Below, in pieces: positions 15,032 through 23,590 of a stretch of 43,046 bases of DNA. Made by a program: the position numbers and the translations under genes. The notes beneath the pieces are model-generated. The model did no database searches. It was not told the origin of the DNA and saw only the letters and a program-made list of their open reading frames with translations. Position 1 is the first letter of the stretch; each line of letters starts with the position of its first letter. This DNA is from Candidatus Zhuqueibacterota bacterium (GTDB lineage Bacteria > Zhuqueibacterota > Zhuqueibacteria > Zhuqueibacterales > Zhuqueibacteraceae): positions 1-43,046 of the forward strand of contig JAKEEU010000258.1 of assembly GCA_022616415.1 (NCBI GenBank), in the 5' to 3' direction.

Positions 15032-15436
15032 TTAGTTTTGCACGGCTTCAAGCTTGGCAATGCGTTGCTCCAATTTTTTCATGGTGGCGTCTTTGGCGAC
15101 CATCTCTTTTTTAAGTTCTACGATTTCATTTTCCAACCGTTCCAACCTTGTAGGCGATTCACCGACCGGCCCGGGATAAGATCCGGATTCAGCGTAGACT
15201 TTGAGCCACGCTTGCAATTTTTTCATTTCGTTTAGCGATTCTTCCATGGAATAATTTGCCTTGCTCTCATTGGTCCCGGACTGCTCTTCTCGTATTGCAT
15301 CCGAACTCATCGCTTCGCTGCGAGCATCGTTGGTCGGGGCAATACTTGGTGATTCTTTTAATTTTTCGACAAACGTTTTTCTCCAAGCTCTGAGTTCTGC
15401 CAACGGATCATCGATTTTTTCATCGGGAATAGGCAT
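15032..15436 (-). CDS. Hypothetical coiled-coil protein
   Basis: 134 residues, family not recognised. Residues 1-60 are low-complexity and polar (SPSIAPTNDARSEAMSSD). The C-terminal half is a heptad coiled coil: RLERLENEIVELKKEMVAKDATMKKLEQRIAKLEAV. A strong GGAGG lies 7 bp upstream of the ATG, so it is expressed. No signal peptide. It lies immediately before guaB in the same direction, and a shared transcript is likely; a link to purine synthesis is not implied by the sequence. Confidence 0.75.
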   Translation of the reverse strand: MPIPDEKIDDPLAELRAWRKTFVEKLKESPSIAPTNDARSEAMSSDAIREEQSGTNESKANYSMEESLNEMKKLQAWLKVYAESGSYPGPVGESPTRLERLENEIVELKKEMVAKDATMKKLEQRIAKLEAVQN

Positions 15437-15504
15437 GCTTGACCTCCATAAGTTATTTTTCTCTCTCGGGCGTCGAACCCGATATGCCCGGATTAATCAT
15501 TATT

Positions 15505-17070
15505 CTACAGTTCCCCCACTACACTCTCCGCCGCGCGCACCACTTGGCCGGATTCAATAAACCGGCTGGCGATGGCGATATCGTTTGCCAAAATCCGGTC
15601 ATTAACCAACATCGGCACAACCTGCCGAACCAAATGGCGAACGGCGCCGGTGGCCGGGCCGGGTTGCAGCGGCGCGCGCAAATCCAGCGCCTGGCAAGCC
15701 GCAAGCAGCTCGATGGCCAACACTTGCGTGGCGTTGCGCCCGGCGTTGCGCGCTTTGATCGACGCGCCGGCGCCCATGCTCACATAATCTTCTTTATTTG
15801 CGGAAGTCGGAATGGAGTCAACCGAAATCGGATGACTCAACACTTTGTTTTCGGAAACAAGGCTCGCCGCGGCGACTTGCGCGATCATAAAACCCGAATT
15901 TAAGCCGGAGTTTTTGACGAGAAAAGCGGGAAGCTCGCTGACCGCAGGATCCATCATCGCGGCGAGGCGCCGCTCGCTGATATTGGCAAGATGGGTGACG
16001 AGAATGGCGAGAAAATCACAGGCCGTCGCGATCGGATGTCCGTGAAAATTTCCCCCCGAAAGAATTTCCCCGAAACGGCCACGGCGAGAATCTGATGAAA
16101 TAGAATTTAGTCGATCTTCGACAAAAACCAATGGATTATCGGTGGCGGCGTTGAGTTCGATGGCAAAAATTTCTCGCAACGATCGCAGTTGATCCCGCAC
16201 CGTGCCGTGAACTTGCGGCATGCAACGAACCGAATATATATCCTGCACGCGGCTGCATTGCATATGCGAGTCGCGAATGGGGCTGTTAGCCATCAGACGG
16301 CGCAAATTGGCAGCAGATTCTCGCTGGCCAGTGTAGCCGCGCGCCGCTTGAATGCGATCATCGAACGCGACGGGTGTACACAAAAGTGCTTCCGCGCTCA
16401 TGGCGCCTATAACGTCAGCGGCGCGAGCCAGTGTTTCGGCTTGCAAAAAAGTCAGCGCGCCAACCGCGGTCATAAATTGCGTCCCGTTCAGGAGCGCGAG
16501 TCCTTCTTTGGCTTCAAGCTCAAGCGCCGGCAATCCAATGGCGCGCAACGCTTCCGCGCCGGAGACGCGCCGGCCTTTCATCTCCGTTTCGCCTTCGCCA
16601 ATCAGCACCAGCGCTGCATGCGCGAGCGGTGCCAGATCACCGGAAGCGCCGACCGAGCCTTGTTCCGGAATCACCGGCAGAATTTCATTTTGCAGAAGTT
16701 TGAGCAAATATTCAACAATGACGGGCCGCGCGCCGGAATAGCCGCTCAACAGCGCGTTGATTTTTAAAGCGAGAAGGGCGCGAGTTTCCGGCGCCGAAAG
16801 CGTGGGGCCCATGCCGCAGGCATGGCTTAAAATGAGATTCTTTTGCAGGGTTTTGAGATCTTCGGAAGGAATGCGCACGTCGCTGAGCTTGCCGAAACCG
16901 GTGTTCACGCCATAAACGACGCGGCCGGTTCGCAACACGTCTTCGACGACTTTGCGGGAACGCGCCATGCGCTCCAAGGCTTCAGCCGTTGCGTACAAAG
17001 CACTCTCGCCTTGGGCTATGCGCGCCAGATTTTCGAGGGTCAGTGAAGTGCCGTCCAATTGCAGCATCAT
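15505..17070 (-). CDS. hutH: Histidine ammonia-lyase
   Basis: 521 residues from ATG 17070, full length for the family. The MIO prosthetic group precursor is Ala-Ser-Gly at 142-144 (GSVGASGDLAPLAH), the same position as in Pseudomonas HutH. Other hallmarks are VYGVNTGFGKLSDV, NLILSHACGMG, the QDIYSVRC segment, TDNPLVF and SGLNSGFMIAQVAAASL. It deaminates histidine to urocanate. No hutU, hutI or hutG lies nearby, so urocanate breakdown genes must be elsewhere or absent. The SHACG motif fits histidine specificity better than phenylalanine/tyrosine, but related lyases cannot be excluded. Confidence 0.93.
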   Translation of the reverse strand: MMLQLDGTSLTLENLARIAQGESALYATAEALERMARSRKVVEDVLRTGRVVYGVNTGFGKLSDVRIPSEDLKTLQKNLILSHACGMGPTLSAPETRALLALKINALLSGYSGARPVIVEYLLKLLQNEILPVIPEQGSVGASGDLAPLAHAALVLIGEGETEMKGRRVSGAEALRAIGLPALELEAKEGLALLNGTQFMTAVGALTFLQAETLARAADVIGAMSAEALLCTPVAFDDRIQAARGYTGQRESAANLRRLMANSPIRDSHMQCSRVQDIYSVRCMPQVHGTVRDQLRSLREIFAIELNAATDNPLVFVEDRLNSISSDSRRGRFGEILSGGNFHGHPIATACDFLAILVTHLANISERRLAAMMDPAVSELPAFLVKNSGLNSGFMIAQVAAASLVSENKVLSHPISVDSIPTSANKEDYVSMGAGASIKARNAGRNATQVLAIELLAACQALDLRAPLQPGPATGAVRHLVRQVVPMLVNDRILANDIAIASRFIESGQVVRAAESVVGEL

Positions 17071-17198
17071 GCGCCTAAAGAATTTGAAATCGGACTTTCG
17101 CGGCAAGAAATAATGAGACTAAGTGAAGCTTGGCGCGAAATCCGGCTTCGCTCAAACACGCATGTTACGCAAATTTTGGCAAAGATGCAATGATTTTT

Positions 17199-18074
17199 TC
17201 ACTCCTGAAACTGCTCATACAGCTTCAGCACCGCCGGAACGTAGCCGCGTGTTTCTTCCCAAAGCACGCGGTTGTCTCTGCCGCTCGCCAGCCATAACGC
17301 CGCGCGTTTCTCGCCGCCGTTGTATGCAGCCAAGCCGCCGTCCAGCTCGTACAACGATATCAACGTCGACAGATAGCGGCAGCCGAGGCGGATGTTGGTG
17401 ATGGGATCGTACAACATGTCCTGGGGCGTTGTCCACGGAATGCCTTCGTCCGCGGCGAGAAAACCCCCGGTGGTCGGCATGATTTGCATGAGTCCCATCG
17501 CGCCGGCATTCGATCGAACGTCCGGGCGCCACGTCAAAGCGCTCTCGTGCGTAATGGTCGCACAGATGAGATCGACGCTCAAATTGGGATACTTGATCGA
17601 CATTTTATAAATTTCGTCGGCGATTTCGTATTTGTTTCCCGACGGCATGGCGGGATTATACCGCTCGACGAGGGCCATGACTTTTTGAATTTGATACTGC
17701 CGCATCGTGTCCACATTCATCACGGCTTTCAACGTGTTGATCGTGCGCTGGAGATCGGCCATTTTCGCCGCGCTTTGGTCCAGGGTGTAAAATCGGAAAG
17801 CGAAGCTGACCATCGAAATACCAGTCATCGCTGTCAGCGTTACGAGCAAGACGATTTTGCCTTGGCGTCCCCAGGACGAGCAGGCGGACGCGGCAGGCTT
17901 GATCCATGCGTGCGCGATTCGTTCGGACGTGCCGCGCTGCCATTTTTGGTTGCCCGGCTTGTGTTTCGCGGGCGGGCGGGAAGCAACAAAAACTTCCGGC
18001 GCCGGTGATCTCCGGCGTGGAGGTTTCGTTTTCAAAAGTTTTTCAAACAACGAAGCAAACGGCCTGCGTTCCAT
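17199..18074 (-). CDS. Membrane-anchored lytic transglycosylase (SLT domain)
   Basis: 291 residues. A basic cytoplasmic N-terminus (about 1-70) is followed by one membrane helix near 73-95 (IVLLVTLTAMTGISMVSF). A periplasmic linker precedes an SLT domain with catalytic Glu177 (ITHESALTW), GAMGLMQIMP, PITNIRLGCRYL and AAYNGG. It cleaves peptidoglycan glycan strands. ATG 18074 is chosen over TTG 18089 because that TTG is part of the GGGAG ribosome site 8 bp upstream of the ATG. A type II signal-anchor with such a long basic tail is less common than a lipoprotein or cleaved form. Confidence 0.9.
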   Translation of the reverse strand: MERRPFASLFEKLLKTKPPRRRSPAPEVFVASRPPAKHKPGNQKWQRGTSERIAHAWIKPAASACSSWGRQGKIVLLVTLTAMTGISMVSFAFRFYTLDQSAAKMADLQRTINTLKAVMNVDTMRQYQIQKVMALVERYNPAMPSGNKYEIADEIYKMSIKYPNLSVDLICATITHESALTWRPDVRSNAGAMGLMQIMPTTGGFLAADEGIPWTTPQDMLYDPITNIRLGCRYLSTLISLYELDGGLAAYNGGEKRAALWLASGRDNRVLWEETRGYVPAVLKLYEQFQE

Positions 18075-18301
18075 TTTTAAATCTCCCAAGGTGCAGTGCT
18101 GAGGTGCAAAAGCGCGTCCCGGCTTTCAGTTGAATGACAACATGATCAATCGAATGGAAAATACCCGCAATTGGCTCGCCTTGCGGGATAAGCGTCTTCG
18201 AGGCTTGCGAGGTGAGCCGAAAAAATAATCATCCGCACGATTCATTCACGGAATGAACGCCGTTCGGATTACAATGATTGCAGGTTTGTTAAAATTTTGC
18301 G

Positions 18302-18769
18302 TTATTCGATTAGCTTGGGATCGGGCAGCGTCCGCCAGCCGGTGCGAATGGTGCGCCGGCTTGAAACGCCTTGCGGGTCAGAAGCGAAGTTCCCCTTTTC
18401 CCAATCGAGCGCTTCGTAAATCAGCTTGCGGAGATAGCGAATATCGAACGGCTTTTCGATATAGTAACTCAAGCCGCGGCGGGCGAGCTCTTGGCGCAAG
18501 TCCTCAGAGCTATGGGCGGTCATGATGATCACTCGTGTGGCCGGATAATTGCGTTGGATGTCGATCAGCAGTGAAAGGCCGTCCAGGCCCGGCATGCGCA
18601 AATCCGAAATCACCAAATCCACCCGCTGCGACGCCAAAACGGCGAGCGCGCTATCTCCATTATTGACGCAGAAGACCTCAAAAAGCTTGTCGTATTTTTC
18701 AAGGCTCTTGGCAATGCTCCAGGTTAGATCTTCTTCGTCATCCACCACCAAAATGCGTTTTAGGTCCAT
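18302..18769 (-). CDS. Stand-alone response regulator receiver protein
   Basis: 155 residues: one receiver domain and a short basic tail. Phospho-acceptor Asp56 (DLVISDLRMPG), acidic pair Asp10-Asp11 (LVVDDEED), Thr84 (IIMTAHS) and Lys106 (YIEKPF) are all present. No output domain follows; residues 120-155 (SDPQGVSSRRTIRTGWRTLP) look disordered. The ATG at 18769 puts the conserved LKRILVVDD at the start; a frame up to 18850 adds no conserved residues. No kinase gene is adjacent, so its partner must be encoded elsewhere. Confidence 0.9.
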   Translation of the reverse strand: MDLKRILVVDDEEDLTWSIAKSLEKYDKLFEVFCVNNGDSALAVLASQRVDLVISDLRMPGLDGLSLLIDIQRNYPATRVIIMTAHSSEDLRQELARRGLSYYIEKPFDIRYLRKLIYEALDWEKGNFASDPQGVSSRRTIRTGWRTLPDPKLIE

Positions 18770-19187
18770 AGGGTCATATCCTAACCAGTGAAACACTTGG
18801 CCTTGAAAATAATTGCAAACGATGTGCCGCGATAAAATGAGTACTGCCAAATTTTTAATTCATAAGCGAATAAAAGGGCTTGATGTAAGAACATGTAAAT
18901 GTTTAATTTGTCGCCGCACACTTTTTTGAAGTTTTAAACTTGCTGAAGAGCATAAAAAACTAATTGAGATATAGGCAAAATAATGACCAGTGGGATGGTT
19001 GATTTTCGGCCATTGCTTTTGTTCAAAACCATGCGGCTCATTATCTAATCAACTTCGATTATTTCAATCATCCATTCTCATAGCGTTGTAGCTTTCGTTA
19101 TTCGTCAAACCAGCCACCGGTCAGCAGAAACTGATGCTTGGCGCCTTCAAAAGTTTTTGAGAAGTATTTCTACATAATTAAATTTCC
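18770..19187. other. Intergenic region without a gene
   Basis: About 420 bp, AT-rich, between the divergent receiver gene and the outer-membrane protein gene. I see no open frame with coding character, no tRNA and no strong hairpin. The promoter of the rightward gene starts at its right edge. The upstream region of the receiver gene must also lie here, but I cannot place its promoter confidently. Confidence 0.5.
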
Positions 19188-19216
19188 TTGCATTTTCCCT
19201 CCCCTTTCTGTAAATT
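19188..19216 (+). promoter_or_regulatory. Promoter of the outer-membrane protein gene
   Basis: -35 TTGCAT (19188-19193), 17-bp spacer, -10 TAAATT (19211-19216), about 60 bp before the ATG at 19278. Its presence argues against translation starting in this stretch. Same hexamer as at 5633, 27552 and 37382. Confidence 0.55.
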
Positions 19217-19277
19217 TTTATGTTACTTATTGGTTATTTGGTTTTCTCAAAATTTTAACCCAATGCAGGAGTCAAAC

Positions 19278-20654
19278 ATGCAGGACACACCTTCACCTCC
19301 CGCCGCTATCCCAAAACGCGGACCAACCTCGACCTCTCTCAATAAGCAAACCATAAAGTTCGGGGTGATTGTTAGCACGCTGCTTTTTGCCGCTCATTTC
19401 TCTTTCGCCCAAACGACATTCTACGGCACGATGCTGGACAACCAAGGGGTGTTCATGGGCGGAATGGGGCTCGCCGCCATCGGGGGCGAAACATTTTACA
19501 CCATCAATCTGCGGCCGGAAATTGCCGTGGGCAAATTCGGCTTCGGCCTGGATATTCCCTTGCGCTACAACACGCAAACCGGCCAGATTCGCAGCGAAGA
19601 TTGGAACGATACTTACGATTATTTTCGGACGATTCGTTACATGCGCTACGGCCGCAAGCAGCGTGACAAGTTTTATACCCGCGCCGGCGCGCTCGATGCG
19701 ACGCGGCTCGGCCACGGCTTCATCATGAATTACTACAACAACTCGCTGCTTTACGATGAGCGCAAAATCGGTTTGGAGCTGGACACCGATTTCGGCATCG
19801 GCGGGTTCGAGCTGATGACGAGCAATTTCGAGCGCCGGGAGATTTTTGGCGGACGCCTTTATTATCGGCCGCTGCAGCTTGTGACCAACACGCCAATCAT
19901 TAAAAACTTCGCCATCGGCGCCACGTATATTCTCGATGACGATCCGGACGGTTATCGCGGCACCGACGACGGCATTTCGGAATTTGGGTTGGACGCCGAG
20001 CTGCCGATCATTCAAACCGAGCTCGCGCGTTTGGCTTTATACGGCGATCTCGCCAAAATCAACGACTTCGGCTCTGGGCAAGCCGCCGGCGTAGATTTCA
20101 AGCTGTACGGCATCGGCAACGCTTTTGAGTTTGGCGCGCAATTGGAGCGCCGCTTCCTCGGCAAGAATTTTTTGCCGGCGTATTTCGGGCCGTTTTATGA
20201 GCTGGAGCGCAATAACGTCCAAAACGGTGTCCCGAGCTCCAAAAGAGCTATCTTGGCAGCTCAGACGAAAGAAACACGCGGCACCTTCGGCATGCTGTAT
20301 GGCCAAGTGCTGAATACGCTTCGGCTGGTTGGAACGTACGAGCGGCGCGACGGCATAAAGAACAGCGGCATTTTGCACGTCGAAGCGCTCCTGCCGGAAA
20401 CCGTTCCGAAGATCGCCTTTCGCGCCATGTACGACGACAAAAATATCGACACCTTCAGCGACGTCTTCGAGATGGACGAAAACTCCGCGGCGCGGATCGG
20501 CCTCGGCTACAAGCTGAATCAGTTTTTGATCCTTTATATGGATTATATTTACACTTTCCGTTTCGATGCCAACAAAAACAGCTACGTTGTGCAAAAACGC
20601 TTCGAGCCACAACTGGCTCTGGCGGTGACGTTTCCGGTCGGAGGAGGGAGATAA
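19278..20654 (+). CDS. Predicted outer-membrane beta-barrel protein, unknown function
   Basis: 458 residues. The ATG at 19278 has GGAG 7 bp upstream. A polar N-region of about 28 residues is followed by the hydrophobic core IKFGVIVSTLLFAAHFSFA and a cleavage site before QTTFYG. The mature part consists of alternating amphipathic strands with many aromatic residues (KFGFGLDIPLRYN, LRLVGTYERRDG, LYMDYIYTFRFD) and ends in a barrel-like strand (EPQLALAVTFPVGGGR). It looks like an FCB-group porin-like barrel, but no named family was recognised. It is followed by a strong hairpin and appears monocistronic. Confidence 0.7.
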   Translation: MQDTPSPPAAIPKRGPTSTSLNKQTIKFGVIVSTLLFAAHFSFAQTTFYGTMLDNQGVFMGGMGLAAIGGETFYTINLRPEIAVGKFGFGLDIPLRYNTQTGQIRSEDWNDTYDYFRTIRYMRYGRKQRDKFYTRAGALDATRLGHGFIMNYYNNSLLYDERKIGLELDTDFGIGGFELMTSNFERREIFGGRLYYRPLQLVTNTPIIKNFAIGATYILDDDPDGYRGTDDGISEFGLDAELPIIQTELARLALYGDLAKINDFGSGQAAGVDFKLYGIGNAFEFGAQLERRFLGKNFLPAYFGPFYELERNNVQNGVPSSKRAILAAQTKETRGTFGMLYGQVLNTLRLVGTYERRDGIKNSGILHVEALLPETVPKIAFRAMYDDKNIDTFSDVFEMDENSAARIGLGYKLNQFLILYMDYIYTFRFDANKNSYVVQKRFEPQLALAVTFPVGGGR

Positions 20655-20666
20655 AATTTCTCATCC

Positions 20667-20699
20667 CCGTCTCGTCTCGTTAAAATCGAGGCGAGACGG
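20667..20699 (+). terminator. Hairpin after the outer-membrane protein gene
   Basis: CCGTCTCGTCTCG pairs with CGAGGCGAGACGG around a 7-base TTAAAAT loop: 13 pairs, one of them G-U in RNA. No U run follows, so it may be a transcription pause, an mRNA 3'-end stabiliser or a Rho-assisted terminator. Confidence 0.5.
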
Positions 20700-20768
20700 A
20701 ACAGGATGGACATTCTTAGCCAGAAGCGAAATAAAGCTATGTTGTTTTCTATTCAAGGAGACTATGCT

Positions 20769-21107
20769 ATGTCAACTCAATCAATTGAAGAAATCGTGCG
20801 ACGCATGGCGCGTGAGCATTTTGAAATTGAGGAAGGCATTGAGCGGATTATCTGGTTCAAGAACGGCAAGCAAAATGAGATTCACGTTATTGAAGTAAAT
20901 CGAAATACAATTCCTGAAGGTGCGATTTTGACTTTCTACCTTAGACCGACGCAAGAAATTCCTGTGCCAATCATACTCGGAGACATCACTCCAGAAGAGT
21001 GGGAAAGGGTCAAGCGAGGTTCGATATCCCTTCCGGAAGGTTGGTCACTTAATGATATTGAAATCTTTGAACGAGAAGAGGTTTTACAGCTTTCGGAAGC
21101 GCACTAA
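20769..21107 (+). CDS. Hypothetical protein paired with a HEPN-like gene
   Basis: 112 residues; no family recognised. It begins MSTQSIEEIVRRMAREHFEIEEGIERIIWF and contains a hydrophobic strand region (EIHVIEVNRNTIPEGAILTFYL), a PEEWERVKRG helix and an acidic end. AAGGAG lies 8 bp upstream of the ATG at 20769; a frame reaching to 20706 lacks such a site. It precedes the HEPN-like gene by 17 bp and is probably cotranscribed with it. A small acidic protein before a HEPN-like protein suggests an antitoxin-toxin or regulator relationship, but that is positional inference. Confidence 0.7.
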   Translation: MSTQSIEEIVRRMAREHFEIEEGIERIIWFKNGKQNEIHVIEVNRNTIPEGAILTFYLRPTQEIPVPIILGDITPEEWERVKRGSISLPEGWSLNDIEIFEREEVLQLSEAH

Positions 21108-21124
21108 AGATCGGAGGTAGGATA

Positions 21125-21622
21125 ATGTGGTCTGAAGCTTTCCTCGCGCAAGCCCAATCTGATTGGGAAGTTTATGAACATCTTGAGAAAACAACTTTTC
21201 CGCATTGTCACGCTTTGCATTATTTGCAAATGACAAGTGAGAAACTGGCAAAGGCTTATTTGCTTGCAGGCCAAACTAATACGAAAATTGTTCGATCGAC
21301 ACATCATGGTCTGAGCCGTTTTTTCCAGTTAGTTTCTCGAAATAAGGGCTTACAAGAAGAAATGGGGATGACGGCCAAACAACTGAGCGCACACGTTCAA
21401 CAATTATTGCCTTTAGCACATGATATTGAGAGTTTGGCACCAGCTATTGCTGGAAATAGCCCCAATCCAGAGTATCCATGGGAGGCACCTCAAAGTGTTT
21501 TTTATGCACCAGTGACTTATGAGTTTGTGATCAGTAAGGCCTTGCGCGCGCCGCACGGTCTCAATCTTATTAAGCTTATTCGGACTATATTGAAAAAATT
21601 TTATGCTTTGCACAAAGCATGA
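21125..21622 (+). CDS. HEPN-like domain protein
   Basis: 165 mostly helical residues. The N-terminus SEAFLAQAQSDWEVYEHL...HCHALHYLQMTSEKLAKAYLLAG resembles HEPN proteins, where a long helix bears Q-x-x-x-EK-x-x-KA. HEPN RNases use an R-x4-6-H motif in the second half; here only RSTHH is found, which does not fit the spacing, so nuclease activity is doubtful. GGAGG stands upstream of the ATG. It pairs with the 112-residue gene before it. The menaquinone gene begins 41 bp downstream. Confidence 0.65.
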   Translation: MWSEAFLAQAQSDWEVYEHLEKTTFPHCHALHYLQMTSEKLAKAYLLAGQTNTKIVRSTHHGLSRFFQLVSRNKGLQEEMGMTAKQLSAHVQQLLPLAHDIESLAPAIAGNSPNPEYPWEAPQSVFYAPVTYEFVISKALRAPHGLNLIKLIRTILKKFYALHKA

Positions 21623-21663
21623 TGAACTGCCCTTGCTATACGAACAAAAAAGGATTCTACCTC

Positions 21664-23547
21664 ATGTCCCACTTCCCCACCATAAATTTCCGTGACCAGC
21701 GCCTCGCGCCAATTTGGGAAAAAGTACAGGCCGGTGAGCGGCTGTCGTTGGAAGACGGCGTCACGATGTTCGAGACAAACGATCTCATCTCGCTCGGCAA
21801 AATGGCGCACGCGGTGCAGCGCGCCAAGAGCGGCGACGTGGTGTATTTCGTCGTCAACCGGCAGGTGAATCCCACCAACATCTGCGTGCTGTCGTGCAAA
21901 TTTTGCGACTTTGCTGTGAAAGCCAAAGACGCGGATGCCTACGAAATGACGATGCAAGAAATTCTCGGCAAGCTCAATCACGAGTTGCACGAGGTGCATA
22001 TCGTCGGCGGCTTGCATCCGGATTGGCCGTGGGAGTTTTACGTCGATATGATGCGGCTAATCAAGGCCAGCTTTCCCAAGATCGACATCAAAGCCTGGAC
22101 GGCAGTAGAAATTGATTTCTTTTCCAAAAAATTCAAAATGCCGATTGCCGAAGTATTGGCGCAGCTCAAAGCCGCGGGACTTTCGACGATGCCCGGCGGC
22201 GGCGCAGAAGTTTTTTCCGAGCGCGTGCGGCGTTTGCTCTTCAACCAAAAAATCGGCGGCAAGCGCTGGCTGGAAATTCACGACACCGCGCATCGCCTCG
22301 GTATTCCAACCAACGCGACGATGCTCTACGGCCACATTGAAACGCTTGAAGAACGTGTCATTCATACGATCAAGCTCCGAGAACAACAAGATATTTCCCG
22401 TGGCTTTCTCACTTTCATTCCCCTCGCGTTTCAACCCGGCGACACCGGCATCAAATCCGGCTACACTTCAGCGGTTGACGATCTGAAGACGATTGCGATT
22501 TCGCGCTTGATGCTCGACAATTTCCCGCATATCAAAGCTTACTGGGTGATGCTCACCGAGCAAGTCGCGCCGATCGCCTTGAGCTTCGGCGCGGATGACA
22601 TGGACGGCACCGTTGGCGAAGAGCGCATCGCGCACGCCGCGAAAGCCACGAGCCCGATACAGCTTGCCAAAGCGCACATCATCAAGCTCATCAAGAGCAG
22701 CGGCAAAGTGCCGGTGGAGCGGGATATTCTCTATAATCCGATTGCGGTTCACGACGCCGATACCATCGGCAAAATTCCGTATCTCAATTGTGTACCGTTT
22801 TATGATCGCTTTGAAAACAAGCCGTTTCGCGTATTGCCGCTGACGCCACGCCAAATGGGCAAGCTGGCGGAAGCAAATCAAATCGATGGCGGCCCCTTCT
22901 CGCTGTTGGATTATTGGCGCGTTGAGAAAGATTTTGATCTGCTTGATTACGGCATCGCCGTGCGGAACCTGGCGCGCAGCGTCGTGTTTTATTCCAATTT
23001 TCCGTGGATGGAGCTGGAAGGCAAACGCCTCGGCATTACAGCGGAGACTTCAACTTCCATTGAGCTATTGAAAGTTCTTTTGGCCCATAAATACGGCGTG
23101 GCCGCGAAACTCGAACGCATGCATCCGATTTTCCAAGCCAGCGACGCCGCGCATTTCGATGCGGTGCTGGTGATCGGCGACGAAGCGCTCATTCGCGCCA
23201 AAGCCGGCCTGGCTAATTTCCGCTACGTCTTCGATCTAGGCAAAGAGTGGAACGACTGGACGAGACTACCGTTCGTCTTTGCAGTTTGGGCTTTGCGCAA
23301 AGGCACCAGCCCGGAGAAAAAGCAAGCGCTCATTCATCAGATCGAGCAAGCCGCACTCGATGCCGACCAACGCCACCTCAACTTCGGCGCGTGGCACGGC
23401 AAGCGGCTCGGCTTGACACCGGCTGAAGTTCAAGTTTATTTTGACGGATTCAATTATCGTCTTGGCAATAGTGAGAAAGAAGCGATGGAGAAGTTTCGGG
23501 GTTTGCTGGCGGAAATGGAAGCGGCGAAAGCAGTTTTGATTTCCTGA
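21664..23547 (+). CDS. mqnE-mqnA: Aminofutalosine synthase fused to chorismate dehydratase (MqnE-MqnA)
   Basis: 627 residues. Residues 1-365 are MqnE, a radical SAM enzyme: N-P-T-N-I-C-V-L-S-C-K-F-C gives the cluster ligands C74, C78, C81, followed by EVHIVGGLHP, STMPGGGAEVFS and MLYGHIET. From about 367 a second domain starts IGKIPYLNCVPFYDRF and continues with DGGPFSLLDYWR and VLVIGDEAL: MqnA. MqnA makes 3-[(1-carboxyvinyl)oxy]benzoate, which MqnE joins to SAM to give aminofutalosine, so the fusion unites consecutive steps of the futalosine menaquinone route. ATG 21664 has AAGGA upstream; 21619 would overlap the previous gene. MqnC is encoded 2 kb downstream, beyond a restriction-modification system. 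Confidence 0.93.
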   Translation: MSHFPTINFRDQRLAPIWEKVQAGERLSLEDGVTMFETNDLISLGKMAHAVQRAKSGDVVYFVVNRQVNPTNICVLSCKFCDFAVKAKDADAYEMTMQEILGKLNHELHEVHIVGGLHPDWPWEFYVDMMRLIKASFPKIDIKAWTAVEIDFFSKKFKMPIAEVLAQLKAAGLSTMPGGGAEVFSERVRRLLFNQKIGGKRWLEIHDTAHRLGIPTNATMLYGHIETLEERVIHTIKLREQQDISRGFLTFIPLAFQPGDTGIKSGYTSAVDDLKTIAISRLMLDNFPHIKAYWVMLTEQVAPIALSFGADDMDGTVGEERIAHAAKATSPIQLAKAHIIKLIKSSGKVPVERDILYNPIAVHDADTIGKIPYLNCVPFYDRFENKPFRVLPLTPRQMGKLAEANQIDGGPFSLLDYWRVEKDFDLLDYGIAVRNLARSVVFYSNFPWMELEGKRLGITAETSTSIELLKVLLAHKYGVAAKLERMHPIFQASDAAHFDAVLVIGDEALIRAKAGLANFRYVFDLGKEWNDWTRLPFVFAVWALRKGTSPEKKQALIHQIEQAALDADQRHLNFGAWHGKRLGLTPAEVQVYFDGFNYRLGNSEKEAMEKFRGLLAEMEAAKAVLIS

Positions 23548-23590
23548 TAGCCACATTTCGAGAAACTGAATCTTCGGAAGGAGGAAATGG

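Noticed and set aside
19188..19277. Extra N-terminal 30 residues of the outer-membrane protein
   Set aside because: The stretch carries the promoter and the internal ATG at 19278 has the ribosome-binding site.
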